Positions 8,892 to 17,477 of a DNA stretch of 64,000 nt are shown here, in pieces. This DNA comes from Bacillus sp. Marseille-P3661 (GTDB taxonomy: Bacteria > Bacillota > Bacilli > Bacillales > Bacillaceae_J): contig NZ_LT965957.1 in NCBI RefSeq assembly GCF_900240995.1, forward strand, positions 25,527 through 89,526, written 5' to 3'. How positions within the stretch are numbered: the stretch's first letter is position 1; each line of letters starts with the position of its first letter. A program made the position numbers and the translations under genes. The notes under the pieces were generated by a model. The model was given only the letters and a program-made list of their open reading frames with translations, was not told where the DNA came from and searched no databases.

Positions 8892-10370
8892 CTATCTTGA
8901 ACCGAAATAATCTTGCGTGTGAGCGCCTTTTTTGTGTGGGTAGGGGTGTATGGTTGCTATACCGTTTAGAGGTAGGGTCACAGTGGCGCAGAAGCCTCGA
9001 CTAGGTTTTGATGTCATTTCAACCTCGCCTCCAAGACTTTGTGCTCTCTGGCTGACGCTTGCTAATCTCATATTAGCTGGATCGCTAACAATCGCGACAC
9101 CATCATCCTTATAGACCATTTTCAAACCCTCATTTTTATAATGAAAATCAATGGTAACAACAGTAGCTTTTGAAACCTCTTCGGCATAATGGAGTAATTC
9201 CTGAACGATTCGATACATTCCAATGGTTTCTTCCTCACTTAAAGAAAGTGCATTGAGGCCCTCTGATGTAAAATTAATTTTATAGGTGGAAGTCAGTTGG
9301 ATATGCTCAAACAAATTTTCCAATGACCTCTCAAGTCCCAACTCTCTTAAAAGAGGAGGGCGTAGGTTATTACAAGTCATTCGTATTTCATGAATGATAT
9401 CGAGCAGCCCCTGTTCAATCTTAATAAGCTTTGATTTCGCTTCCTTTTCAATTTCATTTCGTTGTAGTACAGATTCAAGTCTTCGATATAAGTCAATTTG
9501 ATTTTGTAATACGGTATCATGCAGGTCACTTGATAACGTCAATCTCTGTTGCTCCTGTATATGAAACATCATCCGCAGCAGCCATTGTGGTGTTTCTTTT
9601 CTATGTGTCTCTGTCTCTACTTGATGCATAAGATTCTCTATCATATTTAGATTTTCAAAAAGCGTCATGGCATAATAAACGAGAGTTTCCAGCCATATGG
9701 TCTCCATTGATTCACGAACAGCACATGCTTGCAGTGAAAGGATATAGGGATGCTCCCTTCGCTCCCCTATTTTTATGAAAAGCTTACCTGAACCTCTCAC
9801 TATATTCCCATCAACTAAGTCTCTTGCTTCAGTTGGAAAAGCAGTAAGAATAATAGGATTTGAACCTGGAAGAATAGCCTCTATCTCTTTAATCAGCCGA
9901 TCTTCAAGGTCAGGTAGTTTCATTACCGAAGTAAGGTCATTCGAAAAATTCTTCAAGCTATTTTGTAAGACTTCATGACGATTCTTATGGTATTCAAGCT
10001 CTATCTGCATCCGCTTGCGTTCCGTAATATCGCGCATCGACACAACTTGAAGGTAATTCTCTGTATCTGGAAGCGGTGTTGTTTTACACTCGCAATACAT
10101 GATTTCCCCATTATTTTTAATGGTTCGATACTCTGAGGAACTTTTTTGTTGGGATGTAAGCAGGTTTCGATGCCTCTTGAGCATGTATTCCTTATCCTCG
10201 GGATGAAGAAAGAAAAAGGTATCTCTATTTTTCCATTCTTCAGGTCCATAACCCGAGATCTCATATGCATTGGGGGTAATGTATACAACATGACGATTAC
10301 GATCACAAATCATAAGTACATCACTTGTAAACTTAAGGATGGTTTCAAAAAATTGTTCTTTGTCTTTCAT
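8892..10370 (-). CDS. ComP-like soluble sensor kinase 2, degenerate ATP-binding domain
   Basis: 492 residues, colinear with kinase 1 over almost the whole length (PAS 1-115, RDITERKR linker, middle domain, H284 in SSDLHDTVLQ). The HATPase motifs are also broken: N-box ELLHYAEEVS (Tyr395 for Asn), G1 box DDGVAI, G2 box RLASV. A C-terminal tail after about residue 470 (ending TQDYFGSR) is absent from kinase 1, and its DNA matches the sequence upstream of this same gene, so the tail comes from the duplicated promoter region. Reading frame and acceptor histidine are intact, arguing for selection as a non-catalytic partner rather than simple decay. Confidence 0.85.
   Translation of the reverse strand: MKDKEQFFETILKFTSDVLMICDRNRHVVYITPNAYEISGYGPEEWKNRDTFFFLHPEDKEYMLKRHRNLLTSQQKSSSEYRTIKNNGEIMYCECKTTPLPDTENYLQVVSMRDITERKRMQIELEYHKNRHEVLQNSLKNFSNDLTSVMKLPDLEDRLIKEIEAILPGSNPIILTAFPTEARDLVDGNIVRGSGKLFIKIGERREHPYILSLQACAVRESMETIWLETLVYYAMTLFENLNMIENLMHQVETETHRKETPQWLLRMMFHIQEQQRLTLSSDLHDTVLQNQIDLYRRLESVLQRNEIEKEAKSKLIKIEQGLLDIIHEIRMTCNNLRPPLLRELGLERSLENLFEHIQLTSTYKINFTSEGLNALSLSEEETIGMYRIVQELLHYAEEVSKATVVTIDFHYKNEGLKMVYKDDGVAIVSDPANMRLASVSQRAQSLGGEVEMTSKPSRGFCATVTLPLNGIATIHPYPHKKGAHTQDYFGSR
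8899..8919. repeat. Duplicated 21-base block, copy 1
   Basis: GAACCGAAATAATCTTGCGT plus G matches the block at 10428-10448 at 20 of 21 positions. This copy encodes the last residues of kinase 2 and lies upstream of kinase 1. The flanks (a CTAAACT run, AGTAGAAAGA and GGTGTTTT before the ATG) are also similar upstream of both kinase genes, showing that the duplication included the 5' region. Confidence 0.75.
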
Positions 10371-10427
10371 AAAACACCACCAACCCTTCTCTTTCTAATC
10401 TTAGTTTAACTGAAAATGGTAAGCCAC

Positions 10428-10448
10428 GAACCGAAAAAATCTTGCGTG
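10428..10448. repeat. Duplicated 21-base block, copy 2
   Basis: Partner of the block at 8899-8919, here non-coding and upstream of kinase gene 2. It could be a conserved regulatory site (it holds TTGCGT, close to the ComA half-site but in the opposite orientation) or only a mark of duplication. Confidence 0.7.
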
Positions 10449-10549
10449 ATCGGTGATTTTTAACAAAAAAGGTAAAAGATACGCTCCTAAAAAATAGGGG
10501 CCCATGAAAGCTTTTTAGCGATTCCTTCAATAAATTTTTCAAGAAAAAA

Positions 10550-10572
10550 ATAAACCCCTTTCGAAGGCTTAT
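10550..10572 (-). terminator. Weak terminator-like hairpin after kinase 3
   Basis: On the minus strand ATAAGCCTT, loop CGA, AAGGGGTTTAT, followed by TTTTTTT. Arms are imperfect. It lies downstream of kinase 3 and may separate or attenuate expression before kinase 2. Confidence 0.45.
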
Positions 10573-10598
10573 CGTTCAACTATCATATGTGTCGGACT

Positions 10599-12077
10599 TT
10601 AGAGAGTAGTCGGTATTGCCACCCTAACCCGCAACCCTTTTCCAGGCTCAGATTCGAATTCAATCTTACCGCCGAGGCTTTTTACCCGTTCTCTCATACC
10701 TGTAAGTCCTATACTTTTGAAGGTTGGGGTCAATTTTTCAGTTTCGAAACCTTTGCCATCATCCTTATAATGCAAATGAAACATGTTTCCAAATCTATTT
10801 ATATGAAAGTGTAGATTGCTAGCTTGTGAGTGTTTCACTGCATTGTTAAGTAGTTCCTGGACAATGCGATAAATCCCGATTGTTTCTTCTTCATTTAAAA
10901 CAAGACTTTCTGTATGTTCCGTTGCAAATTTTATTGTAAAGGATGACGTTACTTCCGTATATTCAACTAAATCTTTTAACGACTTTAAAAGACCCATTTC
11001 CCTTAACATGGGTGGTCGGAGCTCATTGCAAGTCATTCGAATTTGGTGTATGGAATCCAATATCCCTCGTTCAATTCCTTTAAGTTGATGGGTTACTTCT
11101 CCCTCAAAATGATGTTCTTGTAAAATAACATCAAGATTTTGATAAAGCTGCAGTTGTTCTTGTAACACGATGTCATGTAAATCACTTGATAATTCCATTC
11201 TTTGCTTCTCAGACAAATTAAACAATAATCTTAACATCCATTGTGGTTTCTCATTTTTTTGAAGGACATTTTCCAACTGATCCATTAAATTTTCAATGAC
11301 ATTTAGACTTTCAAACACCATCACCGTATAGAAAATGAACGTCTCAAACCAGATGGAATCCATTGATTCATTAAGTGATGATTTCTTAATGGAGAGAATG
11401 TGAGCTCTTTCCTTACGTTCGCCTATTAAAATATGTAACAAATCGTGATCATACTGGGGCTTCCCAACTATTAATGCTGGCATACAAGCAGGTAATCCAT
11501 TAGGACAATACCCTTCAAACCTTTTCGTATCATGATGATAGATGACGATGGATGGTTCAGCGTCTGGGATGACAGTATTTAATTCTTGGATCAGCCTGTT
11601 ATTTAAATCAGAAACCTTCAAGACCATGGATAAATCTTGTGAGTAATATTTTAATTGATTTTGTAAGAATTGATATCGATTCTTCCGCTTTTCAAGCTCA
11701 GATTCTATCGATTTTCGTAAGGTAATGTCCCTTATGGAGACCACCACAAGTTCGTCCGAATCATTTGGAATAGGCATGACTCTTGATTCAAGGTATTTTA
11801 GTTCACCACTCTTATGAAACACTCGATATTCATCTACCCGCGGCTCCTTATAAGCAACAACTTCTCGGTGCGAAGTGATGAGTCTATTGCGGTCTTCAGA
11901 AAAAACCGGTGTAAATGCATTTTGTCCTACGAATTCTTCCGGACGATAGCCTAAGATCATTTCTAACGATGGTGTGACAAACTGTACGATTTGGCTTTTG
12001 TCGACAATCACAAGGATATCTTGTGTATGTTGCATAATCGTTTCGAACTCCCAGTTCATATGGCTCTTATTTTCCAA
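10599..12077 (-). CDS. ComP-like soluble sensor kinase 3, intact catalytic domain
   Basis: 492 residues, no membrane segment. PAS about 1-120, RDITLRKS linker, a middle domain with SIWFETFIFYTVMVFESLN, HisKA_3 acceptor H301 in SSDLHDIVLQ, and a complete HATPase domain: N-box ELLNNAVKHSQ (Asn412), G1 DDGKGF, G2 GLTGMRER. It is the only one of the three paralogues with all ATP-binding motifs, so it is the likely phosphate source for the ComA-like regulator. The start is TTG at 12077, with GGGTGA eight bases upstream; the ATG at 12059 lacks a ribosome site. The signal it senses through the PAS domain is unknown. Confidence 0.87.
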   Translation of the reverse strand: MENKSHMNWEFETIMQHTQDILVIVDKSQIVQFVTPSLEMILGYRPEEFVGQNAFTPVFSEDRNRLITSHREVVAYKEPRVDEYRVFHKSGELKYLESRVMPIPNDSDELVVVSIRDITLRKSIESELEKRKNRYQFLQNQLKYYSQDLSMVLKVSDLNNRLIQELNTVIPDAEPSIVIYHHDTKRFEGYCPNGLPACMPALIVGKPQYDHDLLHILIGERKERAHILSIKKSSLNESMDSIWFETFIFYTVMVFESLNVIENLMDQLENVLQKNEKPQWMLRLLFNLSEKQRMELSSDLHDIVLQEQLQLYQNLDVILQEHHFEGEVTHQLKGIERGILDSIHQIRMTCNELRPPMLREMGLLKSLKDLVEYTEVTSSFTIKFATEHTESLVLNEEETIGIYRIVQELLNNAVKHSQASNLHFHINRFGNMFHLHYKDDGKGFETEKLTPTFKSIGLTGMRERVKSLGGKIEFESEPGKGLRVRVAIPTTL

Positions 12078-12443
12078 GTATTCATCACCCGCTCAATTTT
12101 TTTCCTATATGTTCCATCTTACAAGATAAATGGAAAAGTGGATAGATGATTTTTTCAGCCTTTTTCACTTATACTATATCTTATTAATCACTCTTCCACA
12201 CTAATCCCTCAGGAATCTTTTATGCAATTCCATCTTGATTGGTTAAATTTATAACCTTTATTCTTAATCCCTAGTAGAATATCTATGCTATCATCACCCT
12301 AATAGTTTCAGTAATTTAATTTTTCCAAAGTATTATCGACAAGTGCCAGGCACTTGTCAATAAAAAAACACAAATAAATGTATCACCGAACGAACATAAA
12401 AGTATGCCACTATTCTTTAACAATAACTCATGATTTTACCAAC
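12078..12443. other. Gene-free stretch upstream of kinase 3
   Basis: About 366 bases without a supported gene. It holds the presumed kinase 3 promoter and the perfect palindrome at 12338-12358. Nothing else is recognisable. Confidence 0.5.
12338..12358. repeat. Small palindromic repeat, copy 1
   Basis: GACAAGTGCC, central A, GGCACTTGTC: a perfect 21-base palindrome. A near-identical copy lies at 14274-14294, and the hairpin at 1301-1350 shares the GTGCCAG core. It looks like a REP-type element. It is not beside a gene end, so a terminator role is unlikely. Confidence 0.65.
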
Positions 12444-13356
12444 TTAAATCAGAAGTTTTGGTATTTCTTCAGGTGGAGTTGGAGGGGGAAAATAGTAAAC
12501 TTGTCCTTTAGAACAATTAAGATCTTTAAGTGAAAGAACCTGTTCCTTGCTTCAATGCCTTCTGCAATAACACTAAAGGACAAATGTTGGGCCATATCAA
12601 TGATTGTTTTTACAATCACACCTGATCCGACTGCATCTCAGTATTAAAGGAACGGTCAATTTTCAGACAATCAATCGGGAAATGCCTTAAATGGGATAGT
12701 GATGAATACCCTGTTCCGAAATTATCAATAGATATTCTTATCTCGAGAGCTTTTAATTTGTTTAAAATTATAATAGCGAATTCAGGGTCATGCATGAAAC
12801 TTTCAGTTATTTCTAAATCAAGATATTGTGTTTGTAGCTTTGTCTTTTATTCTTGTCACCATTACAATTAATTCTTCACTCAATAAATAAGGAGATATAT
12901 TCACACCTACTCTAATGGGTGAAATTCCATCTTCCTGCCATTTTTTATTTTGTATACATGCCGTTTCAAGGACCCACTCACTTATTGTTGGATCAATTAA
13001 CCCTATTTCCTCTGCTAAAGAAATAAATTTGGAAGGTGGAATTACCTCTCTAACGCCATTGTTTTTTTCATTTCTTCGTACGTACCAGAGGAATAATATT
13101 GAACATTGTGATTACTGCTATTTTTCGCTACATACATTGCATTATCTGCTTTTTGCACAAGCATTTCTAAATCCTTACCATCATTTGGATACAAGCTGAT
13201 TCCTATACTTGTACTTAAATAAATAGCTTCATTTCCGTGATGAAATGGATTTTTAAATAATTGACCTATTTTAGTGGTGAGTTTTTCCAATTCTTCAAGT
13301 AAATATTGTTTATAAACGATGACAAATTCGTCACCTTCAAATTTACTATCTTTCAC
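12444..13356 (-). pseudogene. GGDEF/EAL cyclic-di-GMP protein, degraded
   Basis: The upstream part reads as the C-terminal half of a GGDEF domain (KFEGDEFVIV, then STSIGISLYPNDG and LVQKADNAMYVAK). After a frame change the EAL domain follows in pieces: SKFISLAEEIGLIDP, VGVNISPYLLSEE, YLDLEITESFMHDPE, IDNFGTGYSSLSHLRHFP, then VIAEGIEA and a final PPEEIPKLLI before a stop. At least three frame shifts separate these blocks and the N-terminal half of GGDEF is gone. A GTG at 13356 with GGAGG upstream could still express about 104 residues, but with no complete catalytic domain. Confidence 0.8.
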
Positions 13357-13487
13357 TATTTATTTCCTCCAGGTTAATCAAATTCTAACCAAAAAAGACT
13401 GTAAAGAAATCCTGTCTGATAGATTAATAACTTAACCATTCAACTATTGTAAAAGTTCATTAGATGTAAATCGTCCTCAGCAACCAA

Positions 13488-14162
13488 TTAAATCAAAAAC
13501 CGCAACCTAAAGACTCGATCAGATAATGGTTTAAAGAATTTAATCCCCCGCTTGGTTAGCATATCCCCTATAATATGAGAAAGATAGGAAACACATGAGA
13601 TTAGGGTAATTCCTTGAATTTCTGTATTTACTTCTAATAAATACGACATCCATCCCCAATAGATTACTGCCCACAGCGTATGGGTAGGTCCTCGATGGGC
13701 AAACCAGCCCGCCACCCCAATGTACAAAGCGAACAAGACTAACCACCATAGATGATGGGTTGCCCCGTAATAGATAAGCGGCAAACCAAACAAACTCATG
13801 AGGATATTCTTGACGGTTTCTTGTGCCCGAAGGGAAATTCCTGCCAAAACCGCTCCAATAACCAATACAAAGATCTTATTCTGCGAAGTAAACCAGCGTT
13901 CATTCAATATTGAGAAACTATCCCAAAAGAATGCCAGTAAGGATAAAACCATGAACATTAACCCGACTATCAAACCGAATTTTTTGATTTTCTTTGCTGT
14001 TTTTGTGACGCGTTTATTTAATAAATTATTGCCGTCTAAATCTGGAGCCAATGATGCGATACCAGAAATAATCACAATAGCTGGGATCGTTTCCGGTGAA
14101 CGGCCAATCGCAGCTATGGCCCCTATTCCTAGTCCTACAGCTAGGTGGGTACGTCCTTTCAA
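13488..14162 (-). CDS. YdjM-family membrane metal-dependent hydrolase (DUF457)
   Basis: 224 residues starting at TTG 14162 (KGRTHLAVGLGIG), chosen because GGGGG lies seven bases upstream; the longer frame to 14231 has no ribosome site. The family signature is visible: early RTHL, SLAPDLDG near residue 45, HRGPTHT in the C-terminal half, and a late SHIIGDMLT, giving the conserved His and Asp residues of this putative metal site. Several membrane helices lie between them. Relatives are LexA-regulated in Escherichia coli, but no LexA box was recognised here. The substrate is unknown for the family. Confidence 0.82.
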   Translation of the reverse strand: MKGRTHLAVGLGIGAIAAIGRSPETIPAIVIISGIASLAPDLDGNNLLNKRVTKTAKKIKKFGLIVGLMFMVLSLLAFFWDSFSILNERWFTSQNKIFVLVIGAVLAGISLRAQETVKNILMSLFGLPLIYYGATHHLWWLVLFALYIGVAGWFAHRGPTHTLWAVIYWGWMSYLLEVNTEIQGITLISCVSYLSHIIGDMLTKRGIKFFKPLSDRVFRLRFLI

Positions 14163-14273
14163 GTGAATTCCCCCTTTTTTATCTTCTACTATTCTATTCG
14201 AAAGGGGCGTCACTTTTAGGGAACAACTCATGTTAGAAACATACAGCCCTTTAATTTAGTAATAGTAAACTTC

Positions 14274-14294
14274 GACAAGTGCCAGACACTTGTC
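14274..14294. repeat. Small palindromic repeat, copy 2
   Basis: GACAAGTGCC A GACACTTGTC: identical to the palindrome at 12338-12358 except for one base beside the centre. The flanking TTCGACAAG is also similar. The two copies bracket the degraded GGDEF/EAL gene and the YdjM-family gene. Confidence 0.65.
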
Positions 14295-14429
14295 AAGATT
14301 TTGAAGGTAACCTTTTATGCTAAAATTCAAATAAAAGTTATTTAACTGGAGTTTAATTTTTTAACACAGCGATAACATCAACAAATGAAATTATAAAATA
14401 AAAGAAAAACAAACTAACTGGAGGAAAAG

Positions 14430-14830
14430 ATGAATTTTTTGCATCGGCTTTTGTTATCAGTCATAATTGGGATTTTGGTAGGAATACTTACAGTGTTGGG
14501 TCAAGGTATTCTTCCTGGTAGTTGGAATTCTCTTGCTAATTCCGGAACTGTTTGGCTTATCCCAGCATTTTTTTAGGGGCTTTAGGTTCAACAAAAATAA
14601 AAGCAGTAAGCTATAGCATAATTAGTCTTTTGTGAATGGTTACGGGATACTATGGATATGCATTGCTGATACAGAATAATCCGGGTTCAATATACTTTAT
14701 AGTACTGTAGACAGGAGCATCATTCATAGATGGTCTTATTTTTGGAATTGCAGGACATCTATGGAAACGTGATCTGTATTTAAACATAAGTTTGGCTGCT
14801 TTCAGTTACTTTTCTAAAAAAGCAAAGTAA
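14430..14830 (+). pseudogene. DUF6518-like membrane protein, degraded
   Basis: GGAGGA precedes ATG 14430 and the frame begins NFLHRLLLSVIIGILVG, LTVLGQGILPGSWNSLANS, VWLIPAFF. A base is missing in the T-run near 14572, after which the frame continues as LGALGSTKIKAVSYS. Two further in-frame stops follow (TGA near 14633 and TAG near 14707, both where tryptophan would fit), and the remainder reads TGASFIDGLIFGIAGHLWKR to a stop at 14830. The original product was a small multi-helix membrane protein that I recognise as DUF6518-like; its function is unknown. Confidence 0.75.
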
Positions 14831-14926
14831 TACTCAAGTGTTTATGGATCAACTAGTTTTCTTAAAATATACTAAGAGGTTACTAAGAGTTAATTTAAAG
14901 TCGAAAATATTTAGGGGATATAAACA

Positions 14927-15259
14927 ATGAACAATAGAGAGGAAGTTATCAATTACTGCTTACGATTGGGAAACGCTTATACAGATAAACCATTTCGTGA
15001 TAAGAATTGGACAGTATTACGACACATAGATAACAAAAAAATTTTTTCATGGATATTTGAAAAGGATGATCGAATTTGGGTCAATGTAAAAGATGAACCT
15101 GATTCACTAGACCTAATGCGTCAAATTTATCCTTCAGTGGTTCCAGCATTTCATCTTAATAAAGACCATTGGAATTCTATAATTCTTGACGGTACTATTC
15201 CAAAAGAAGAAATACACGATATGATTAGGAAAAGTTATATATTAACAAAAAGAAAGTGA
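14927..15259 (+). CDS. MmcQ/YjbR-family protein
   Basis: 110 residues. The order NNREEVINYCLRLGNAYTDK, PFRDKNW, FSWIFEKDDRIWVNVK, YPSVVPAFHLNKDHW and WNSIILDGTIPKEEI is the full-length MmcQ/YjbR domain (CyaY-like fold, often annotated as DNA binding; real function poorly known). AGGGGA precedes the ATG. It stands alone on the plus strand, after the DUF6518 pseudogene, and appears intact. Confidence 0.88.
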   Translation: MNNREEVINYCLRLGNAYTDKPFRDKNWTVLRHIDNKKIFSWIFEKDDRIWVNVKDEPDSLDLMRQIYPSVVPAFHLNKDHWNSIILDGTIPKEEIHDMIRKSYILTKRK

Positions 15260-15367
15260 AAGGCGGGTGAATTTTAAGCATGGTTAACCACCATGCGTTT
15301 TTGTATGTGATTACTATTCTTATTTAAGGTGATATTTCGCATCTGATTTCCTACTTTATTTATAAAA

Positions 15368-15814
15368 TCAATCCTTTAAGTATCTAAACAAAGACAAGTG
15401 TAATAAATGCATCCATAAAAGAACAGGATATACTAGGGCTGAATACAAAAATGTCCACTCATTATGGTAAAAGTATCCACCTTTAATTGCAGTCCATTCA
15501 TAAAACAAGCTAAACACTACCCAGAACAATATATAGATTATTCTTTTAAATAATGATTTTCCTTCTGGATAAAAGTTAAGAAAAAGTATACCAGATGCCG
15601 GAAATAACCCAACAATTGGTAGGAAACCTATTAATTGTAGCCCTTTTTCAAAATATCCATATAAATCATACTTTAAATCAAGAGAAATATCTGAGATTAA
15701 TCCTAATGTAAATGAAAAGAAAGCAGTGGCATATATTTCTTGCTTCTTTATGTATTTAGGGACCAAAAAAGCTATTACATTAAATGCAACTACTGAGATC
15801 AATAAATAAAACAT
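15368..15814 (-). CDS. CBO0543-family membrane protein
   Basis: 148 residues with four or five membrane helices (start FYLLISVVAFNVIAFLVPKY; later GLFPASGILFLNFYPEG, IIYILFWVVFSLFYEW, SALVYPVLLWMHLLH). The pattern FYEW ... GYFYHNEW is characteristic of CBO0543-type proteins, common in Bacillaceae and of unknown function. It stands alone on the minus strand. Confidence 0.75.
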   Translation of the reverse strand: MFYLLISVVAFNVIAFLVPKYIKKQEIYATAFFSFTLGLISDISLDLKYDLYGYFEKGLQLIGFLPIVGLFPASGILFLNFYPEGKSLFKRIIYILFWVVFSLFYEWTAIKGGYFYHNEWTFLYSALVYPVLLWMHLLHLSLFRYLKD

Positions 15815-15997
15815 AGACTTCTCCTATTTTTAACATGTGATACTTCATTATTTGTAAATGACGATAATAAATTAAGTGGCTACTCAACTTTCTTACATTG
15901 CTGCTTAGTATTAAAAGCGATCATATTCAGCAGCAGTCGGCAAATCCTAACAAAGAGCGTTCTATTGTTTACATTTGTATAGTTATCTAAATGGGAT

Positions 15998-16975
15998 TTA
16001 GTTTCTACCTTTCGCCAATGGTAATTGATCTAAAAATTTGTATTTTATCATTAGGTTAGCTGTATCTTCTCCATATTTTATCGTTTGCCACATTAAACGC
16101 ATAAAGTGACCTCCGATATCTTTTCTTGTCGTACCAGACAAGGATGCCCCGTACCGAGCCGCTGCTTGGGATGTTAATGCTGCATGCTTGTAAAGCATCA
16201 CTCGTTCTGAAAAAGGTGAGTCAGTGGTATCGAAAACCTCAGTTTCCCATGTAGGTAGCTTTGGTAACCCATTTTTCGACAGAACTTTCTGTAATACTTC
16301 AAGCTGTTTATCAAAAATATCAACCCCACGTAAATAATGATCCTTTAATTCCTTAGAATTAGTAACCTGTGCTGACCCTCTGATAAACTCTTTATGAATT
16401 TCCGTTGCATTATAGTTATAAACTATTTGGCCTATTTCAAGTGCATTTAAAGGTCTTGTATCAGATAATAAGCCAGACAAAAAGAGTTTTGTATCAACCT
16501 TTTCGATCTTGTCTGGAGTGGGAATGTGAATCTCAGGATGATGTAACCCCTTGTTTACCATTAGGTTGACACATTGGTTCAGTAATTCCGCGGAATTTTC
16601 AAGGCACATCTTATAGAAAGCACGAATATCCTCATGTGTTGAAGTGTTCAATGATAAAGAATAAACTGTTAGGGCAGCCTGGGCTAACCCATATTTCAGA
16701 AGAATAACATAGTTATCACTAAAAAGTGGTTTAGCATTTATATTTACATCATTTACATCAAATGGTTGAGGGAGAGCTTGGGATGCTTCTAGTAGAAACT
16801 TTTTTGATTGTTCTGCCTCTTTGAATGCAATTTCTTCCGTATACTTAAGCATACTGTTAACACCTTGATCTTGTGTATTTGCAATAAAATGGCGAGAAAC
16901 CCACACTCCCATAGTATTGGTGACATATGATTCCCAGAGATTTGATATTTCAGCTGGAGTTAATGTTTTTTTCAT
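15998..16975 (-). CDS. DUF3231 family protein
   Basis: 325 residues with two repeated helical halves, as in DUF3231 (each half about 160 residues, beginning LTPAEISNLWESYVTNTMG and FSERVMLYKHAALTSQAA near residue 250). The halves look like four-helix bundles of the ferritin-like type; family function is unknown, and members are widespread in spore formers. The start is ATG 16975, preceded by GGGAGG at a long distance (13 bases); the longer frame from 17023 lacks a ribosome site. Confidence 0.8.
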   Translation of the reverse strand: MKKTLTPAEISNLWESYVTNTMGVWVSRHFIANTQDQGVNSMLKYTEEIAFKEAEQSKKFLLEASQALPQPFDVNDVNINAKPLFSDNYVILLKYGLAQAALTVYSLSLNTSTHEDIRAFYKMCLENSAELLNQCVNLMVNKGLHHPEIHIPTPDKIEKVDTKLFLSGLLSDTRPLNALEIGQIVYNYNATEIHKEFIRGSAQVTNSKELKDHYLRGVDIFDKQLEVLQKVLSKNGLPKLPTWETEVFDTTDSPFSERVMLYKHAALTSQAAARYGASLSGTTRKDIGGHFMRLMWQTIKYGEDTANLMIKYKFLDQLPLAKGRN

Positions 16976-17076
16976 AAATGATAAAAATCCTCCCGAAGTT
17001 TTATGTATTATTATTATTCCCATTAATTAGTAGAGAATGTAGTGGATAAATATAAAAATACGTGTTCACTAACGAG

Positions 17077-17235
17077 TTACTTCTTTAATAATTTTCTAAT
17101 CCATTCATCCCCCAAGATTAATAAAATTGCACAAATTATTAAGAACCACCAACCAAATCCTTTCCAATATGTTGTTGCTAAAAACGTCATAATAAAATAC
17201 CATCCTAACTTTACAAACCAATATAATAGTCTCAA
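17077..17235 (-). CDS. Small two-helix membrane protein (52 aa)
   Basis: Starts at TTG 17235 with AGGTAGGTG just upstream and ends at 17077. The product has two hydrophobic segments (LLYWFVKLGWYFIMTFLA and FGWWFLIICAILLILG) and a basic tail WIRKLLKK. It is rich in tryptophan and has normal Bacillus codon use. I do not recognise the family. The reading depends on the non-ATG start and two-helix pattern, so moderate confidence. Confidence 0.55.
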   Translation of the reverse strand: MRLLYWFVKLGWYFIMTFLATTYWKGFGWWFLIICAILLILGDEWIRKLLKK

Positions 17236-17337
17236 TATGACACCTACCTACTGTCAATTTAATTAAGGATTTTCCCCAACCTTTTTTCAAAATTTACTGA
17301 AACATAATATATGTTTTAGTAGTTTTTTAATGTAAAA

Positions 17338-17360
17338 AGACAAGCTTTGCTAGCTTGTCT
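17338..17360 (-). terminator. Terminator of the two-component operon
   Basis: AGACAAGC, loop TTTGCTA, GCTTGTCT (8-base perfect stem), followed on the minus strand by TTTTTACATT. It lies about 120 bases past the histidine kinase stop codon. Confidence 0.75.
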
Positions 17361-17477
17361 TTAATAAATTTTTCATTTACTTTTACCTTTAACACTCATT
17401 TTAATTCGTAACCTTCATGAACAGAAAAGAGATAGGTCATCCGTCGCTATCCTACTCCAATCCTTTGCCTACTTCTA

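Noticed and set aside
13042-13356. Intact short GGDEF gene, since GGAGG precedes the GTG
   Set aside because: The frame starts inside a GGDEF domain and is followed by out-of-frame EAL pieces, so it is a pseudogene fragment; the ribosome-like site is probably chance.
12338-14294. CRISPR-like or att repeats
   Set aside because: Only two palindromic copies, 1.9 kb apart with genes between, no regular spacers and no cas genes or integrase in view.
17042-17266. Plus-strand open frame of 74 codons
   Set aside because: It is antisense to the better supported minus-strand small membrane protein and lacks a ribosome site.
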